Of a DNA stretch of 64,000 bases, positions 59,294 through 64,000 are shown piece after piece. Location: assembly GCA_921293015.1 (NCBI GenBank), contig OV121085.1, positions 12,487,731 to 12,551,730 on the forward strand, written 5' to 3'. Positions within the stretch are counted from its first letter, which is position 1. Every line of letters starts with the position of its first letter. A program made the translations under genes and the position numbers. The stretch comes from Phorcus lineatus. Lineage: Eukaryota; Mollusca; Gastropoda; Trochida; Trochidae. Below the pieces are notes generated by a model. The model saw nothing but the letters and a program-made list of their open reading frames with translations. It was not told where the DNA came from and did no database searches.

Positions 59294-62200
59294 ATGTAAA
59301 CAACAATGAAAAACGTCATCAAATAGACGTATCATATATCGGTGAGTAAAATTACTAATCTACTCATATGCTGCCTGAAAATTAGATAACATTTTGACTT
59401 TTCCGGAAGCACAAAATATGATTTATTATTTTATTTTATTAGAAAAAGTGTGACCATTATCATATTCAATAGCTATTAAATAGCTTGAACATAAAGACAT
59501 ATGCATCTATCTTCAGTAAGTCAACGAGTAAAGACAGTGTTGCACATTGCTGAAAAGGAAAACAAATGGTTATAATTACGTAAATTGAGATAATTACGTA
59601 AAACTGGTAGCTCTTTAACTTACGATCGCCACTTCTATACTTCAGTTTACTAGACGACATTGGTCAAAATGAAATCATTGATAAAGTCAATGCCAACGAA
59701 AAGTTCCCCTATTTCCCTCAATACGATTCCCAGTCAGTTCATAGTCACCAAAAATTGCGCAAACAAATTACGTATTGGTCGTTCACCTTATGTACATGTT
59801 CTTAAAATATAATGATATACGCAGTAAATCGCGTACAGGAAGAGTGTGCTTCTTATGAACAATTACGTGTTTCCCTAGATATAAACGAAAAAGTATACAT
59901 TACATTTACATAGATAATAAACAAATACTATATCAAATTTCACTAAACTACTTTCACCCATATCATACCGTCGGTTTTAAACTACATTTGCGGGTGTTGA
60001 ATAACAATGAATCCCGGAAATGAAATTTTAAAAACGCAACTATTAAACTTATAATTGATACCCTGTGAATCGGACAGCCCTCACTTTTTATGTAAGAATA
60101 TGAAATGCTGGCACCAAATGGAGAAATAATTCTTTGGTGTTTATTTTGATAGCCGTTTACTTTAAATGATGGGAATAGAAATTTATGTTTTTGAGCCAGG
60201 TTATAAAAGAGCTTTGAATTTTCACTGCCTTGAATTTGTAACAAGTGATTGTAAGATCACCTCCTGCGGGCTCCCAACCCGAGATTTCCGGGTGAGAGTC
60301 CTACATTATACCGATTCAGCCAGAGAGATATCCCTCTAATCAAAGTCAGTATAAATGCTTTTATTTCACCCTGCCACAAACCCCCCTTTCAAAGTGACTC
60401 TTCCTCGAGTCCACTCACTTGGACTTATCAAGCAACTCAGTTCGACGTACTTAGGGTGTAGTAAGAACTTTGCCCTGGCCCCACCTTGGGCGCCAAATAT
60501 AACAGAATGATGGTATGAAAAGTAAAAACTATTGTCAAATAATATGCAATTTTTATATCAAGAGGAAACAATGGGATGTGCTTTTAAACAGCCTGCAAAG
60601 GAAGGCATTAATTTTATGCCAAATAGTTGTTCTAAAAGTGTTAACTTGAACTATTTCCAAAACAAGATAACAGACATGTTTAACACACGTTCAGATTGAA
60701 AGAGTCACCGCTGTGTACATTGAGTGAGGGATATATTGACTGGACACTTGAAAAGTACTATTTGGTTTCAATGAAAAGAACAAAAACCTCTGAAATACAA
60801 TATTTGTTAAATACATATCAACAGCATGAGTAGAAAGGCAACGCAGCCAACATTCAATGAACACAGAATGAACCGACCAATTTTTACTCATTCTGGTCCT
60901 ACCTCCTCCCACGCTTCATTACATTAAAGTCTTCATCGAAAGTCATCCGTGGGACAAATGTATCTGTAAGACGGGGCTTGTAATGTATGCTTTGGGTATT
61001 GTTGGTTGTTACATAATTCCACAGGTATAAAAAAATATTATAATTTGACCTTAAACGTAAACTGAACATACAACATTAAATTTGAGACCTGTTCTATGCA
61101 ATATGAATACGCAGAAATAAATTTTTTTATTAAATATCAAAAACACCATATATACCACAATATACTTTACCATGCCCTTACCCTGACAACTTTTGAATGT
61201 CAGAGCAACGACAAACCATGCTGAAAGCATTGCAAGTTTTATAAAATGTATATGAATTATGTGACTTTTGAACTTTGAAAAAGATGATGACATAATTATT
61301 TAAGAAAACATAAAATTTCAATTAAATATATATTATATTCCACTTCACAACTACATGATATTGTAACGTCAAATCTGTTGCATTATAAAACTACTTTCAA
61401 TAAAACACAACAGACCTTTCACTTCCATCATCGCTGATTTTTACACTATTTGCAACATCTAGGCGATAGCGATATTGGTAACTTTCAAACGATAACATCA
61501 GGCAAAAAGATTGATCTGTATAACGTCTATTCCAAATTCGTCGTTTACAGATAACACTTCTGTTTGAATTAGTGTTTTCGCGAATTTTTCTCCATTTAAA
61601 AAAATAAATTATAATTTGAACTTGAAATCTAATTTTAAAATGATATGACATAAGCATTCTTACTTGTTTCTCTATTCATTGAGTTCCGCATTACTGCTAA
61701 CGTCAGCAAACAAAATAGGATGAAACCATAAAAAAAATTGCTGTTGGCGTCGGTTGTCTTTCAAAACCTTGAAAATATATGTAAAAGTATTTTGTCGTCA
61801 GTGTTTCTATATAATGGTGAATAGACTATACAATTATATTAGATTTATCAATGATTGTCGAAATTAACGCCCGCACAAGGACACATGTGAAACCAAAAAT
61901 TACATCGATTCAAACAATAGCGTCAACTGAAATTGACATTCATGTTTGAAAACAGAAAAACTTGTATATATTTGATAAAATTATTTATAGTTATAGTTAA
62001 AATATTTCAAGAGAAGCTATATTTTGGCTAATCATCATGAATTCCATAATTATGGCAAGACATTGTTTTTGCCATTGAAAACGACATATCTTGTTATGGT
62101 GAGTACTGGTATCGTATACAGTTCACGTCATTCCATTCATCCTGCTTCATCAGCGTAATTGAATCCACTGATCGAACTCCTTCCATAACCCTCGTTTGAG

Positions 62201-64000
62201 CAGAATCCCTCGAATTCAATTTCGCTTATGAACCGAATGCATTTCATTTGAAATTACTTACCACTGCTTTAAATGACTAACTGGATGCTAATCGGTAAAG
62301 TAAAGTCAAATTGATAAGATATACGTGTCGATTTTTTTATCACAAACTGGACAATATTCTGCAACAGGCGCACGCTATTGACTCAACGATTTTGAAAACT
62401 TATCTTAAACAGGAAATACGGTTAGGGTCGATAGTGATTTTTATGTCTTAAGTTATTCAGATGCAAATTGACGACAACACAAGTTCATTGCAGCTCACAA
62501 GACAGCCATCGACGAATGTTGGACTAATTTTGATAAAGAAGTTGATTATCCAAAGAACTTCTCTTTTTTATAAAAGACGTTTTAGTGTGAGGTCTCCTTT
62601 CTAATGCTTGGTTTTGGTTCAATCTCATATTTGATAAGTAAGTACAGAGAATACAATAAGTGTACATTTATTATTACATTTTGAAGTGCTTTGAAATACA
62701 AAGTAACGTCATAACGGCATTTTACTATATGTCTTTTTCCCATTTCAGAGAGAGTCCCAGAGACGTACATAACGTCAAAACTTGATGACGAATTTATAAA
62801 AAGAGGTAAGAACAATATTTAAAAAGCATATTTTTCCCTATTACTTTTTTAATAAAAGATGAGAAAAGAAAATCGATCATATACACCTTGTGAACATAAT
62901 TTTGATTTTAAGAACTATGTGTTGATTATAACTCATCGGGCTAAAATTCAAAGTTGGCGTATATTATAGCAAGCCGTCCGGCCTCCATCCGTAAACGTCT
63001 CACATTTTCAAAACACTTTGTTCTTAAGGAACCTGGATATTGTTGACGGCTACCTTCCCCAAAAATGGTTATAATTGTCTAGCCTCTGTTGGCCACGGTG
63101 CCCACAACCTAAATGGGTTTTTTTCTGGGTTTTTTTTTTATTATTTCCAATAGGTTACAGAGTTAGAGCATAATGTAAAATCAAAGTGAAATATAAAGAA
63201 CATATATATGCATAATGAAAGCATCGATATGCTTATACAGATTGTTTTATCCTTAAATACTTGAATCAATTATTTCCATTATTTTTTTTTAATTTTCTAA
63301 TTCAAAATTATTTTTGTATCATTTTTTCCACAAGAAATATTTCCTTTAAAAAGATGGTAGATTTGTCCTTTTAAAAAACAACAGACTGGAGAAAGATAGG
63401 TTGTTTTCATAATTTCAGCAAGGAGGAGTTGGCAGGTACAACTGGTTTTCACTTGAACCTCAATTGTTAAAAAGTCTAAATACGGGCATTTGTAATTGCT
63501 GAAATTTGCAGCTAAACCATAAAAAATTAAATTTTCGAATTAGATTATAGGTACGTAATAGGTAGATCACAAGATTCATTTTGAGAGCAACCATACCTTG
63601 CAACTTCAGTCAGATTACGAGATAGCTTTAGCTATGCCAAAGTGTTAATTTGTCTCATCAACAATAATGTCCTTGTCGTCATCAAATTAAGTTTTTTAAA
63701 TCCATTTGAAATTAATATGCTTATCAAAGTGAAGTATTTTTCAAATCACATATTGAGGAATTGTGACTTCATTGTACATATACATGTATGTACATATATA
63801 CATGATGAATATTAAGAAGCCTTAAGTTTCTTTGATTTATAGTGCCTATGTGAACATGAATAAATCTCTACAAAATGAATAACTAATGAAATAAATAAGC
63901 AATATAGGAACTATCCAAAGCAATTTATTCACATTTAGTTTTGTTCTTCTCAACAACTTCAGATTCAAGGGTGCATTCCTCTGTACATTCACTTGGTGAA
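59294..64000 (+). CDS. Three consecutive phase-1 exons of a gene running off the window (receptor-PTP-like juxtamembrane, tentative)
   Basis: Exons are 59294-59341 (48 nt), 62749-62805 (57 nt) and 63963 to beyond 64000. Borders are TTGTTTCAG|AT ... ATCG|GTGAGT, CATTTCAG|AG ... AGAG|GTAAGA and AACAACTTCAG|AT. All junctions are phase 1, so the small exons are symmetric. The joined reading is open: VNNNEKRHQIDVSYI, a split Glu, RVPETYITSKLDDEFIKR, a split Asp, then SRVHSSVHSLGE. It is hydrophilic, charged and contains two tyrosines (SYI, TYI), as in a cytoplasmic juxtamembrane region. Molluscan receptor PTPs have such strings of small exons before the catalytic domain, and a PTP gene ends at the left edge, so a second PTP in tandem is my best guess. 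It could also be the tail of another receptor. No catalytic residue is in the window. Confidence 0.55.
59345..62745. other. Large intron of the right-edge gene
   Basis: Mostly AT-rich. It contains the LTR and tRNA-like debris at 60.2-60.5 kb. Minus-strand frames at 59963-60244, 60691-60912, 61051-61293 and 61397-61657 have no family resemblance and sit within the intron. Confidence 0.45.
60245..60510 (-). repeat. LTR-retroelement and tRNA-like debris
   Basis: On the minus strand TTTGGCGCCCAAGGTGGGGC (60506 to about 60487) looks like a tRNA primer-binding site beside an LTR end. On the plus strand at 60258-60305, GCGGG-CTCCCAA-CCCGA forms an anticodon-arm-like stem and loop, followed by a degraded CCGGGTGAGAGTCC T arm. 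Neither half is complete and no coding part is seen. Confidence 0.35.
62930..63010 (-). repeat. Fragment of the 145 bp transposon family
   Basis: AACTCATCGGGCTAAAATTC, then CCGTCCGGCCTCCATCCGTA and AAACGTCTCACATTTTC, follow the order of the terminal part of copy 2 (23.7 kb). Only the end survives, lying in the intron after the 62749 exon. Confidence 0.5.

Noticed and set aside
60258..60305. A tRNA-Gly gene (CCC-like anticodon loop)
   Set aside because: The anticodon arm folds, but the D arm, acceptor stem and T loop do not. It is debris or a pseudogene.
63418..63434. A 17-nt microexon (TTTCAG|CAAGGAGG...CAG|GTACAA) after the 62749 exon
   Set aside because: Borders are passable, but its length would shift the phase-1 chain to phase 0 and break the junction with the 63963 exon.

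Overview
The window looks like a gene-poor stretch of a mollusc genome, most probably a vetigastropod such as an abalone. It is AT-rich, has spliced eukaryotic exons with GT/AG borders, and has no operons or bacterial signals. Many molluscan-type repeats are present: GTGA-headed SINE-like copies with a TTTAACGCCGC-type core, Tc1/mariner and pogo/Tigger relics, foldback elements, and 145-150 bp tandem-repeat transposons. The species call is inference. Almost all short open frames are chance or repeat-encoded.

Protein coding sits mainly at the two edges. At the left edge (138-952, + strand) are the last two coding exons of a protein tyrosine phosphatase (PTP). The terminal helix of the catalytic domain is followed by a short tail with three evenly spaced Tyr-x-Asn motifs (YMNN, YVNQ, YMNV), which fit Grb2-type SH2 sites, and a C-terminal TVL that fits a class I PDZ ligand. 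At the right edge (59294-64000, + strand) are three consecutive phase-1 exons of a second gene, running off the window. They encode a hydrophilic, tyrosine-containing segment that could be the juxtamembrane region of another receptor PTP. A clear signal-peptide first exon lies at 46596-46752. It may start that receptor or be a separate small secreted protein. A 173-codon minus-strand frame at 58678-59199 is the longest in the window and is unexplained.

The rest, by region: 1.0-5.8 kb, featureless AT-rich DNA; 5.8-6.3 kb, decayed Ty3/gypsy integrase; 7.3-8.0 kb, Tc1-like element with ~45 bp inverted repeats; 8.9-9.1 kb, 62 bp minisatellite; 9.6-10.6 kb, SINE-type and hairpin repeats; 12.7-13.3 kb, Tc1 transposase relic; 16.9-17.1 kb, another Tc1 relic; 17.3-18.1 kb, 150 bp tandem-repeat element; 19.0-27.7 kb, cluster of a 145 bp tandem-repeat transposon with two good copies in inverted orientation; 29.0-29.4 and 42.0-42.8 kb, two pogo/Tigger-family elements; 34.6-34.8 kb, 27 bp minisatellite built on TGACTCA; 35.7-36.4 kb, solo-LTR-like block; 38.3-38.9 kb, Tc1 relic; 50.6-52.9 kb, foldback elements carrying paired TGACGTCA sites; 58.3-58.5 kb, a long hairpin; 60.2-60.5 kb, possible LTR primer-binding site and tRNA-like debris.

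I see no operon-like, CRISPR-like or otherwise wholly new system. The strongest leads are the phosphotyrosine-docking tail on the phosphatase, the possible second receptor gene in tandem, the signal-peptide exon, and repeats that carry arrays of transcription-factor motifs.
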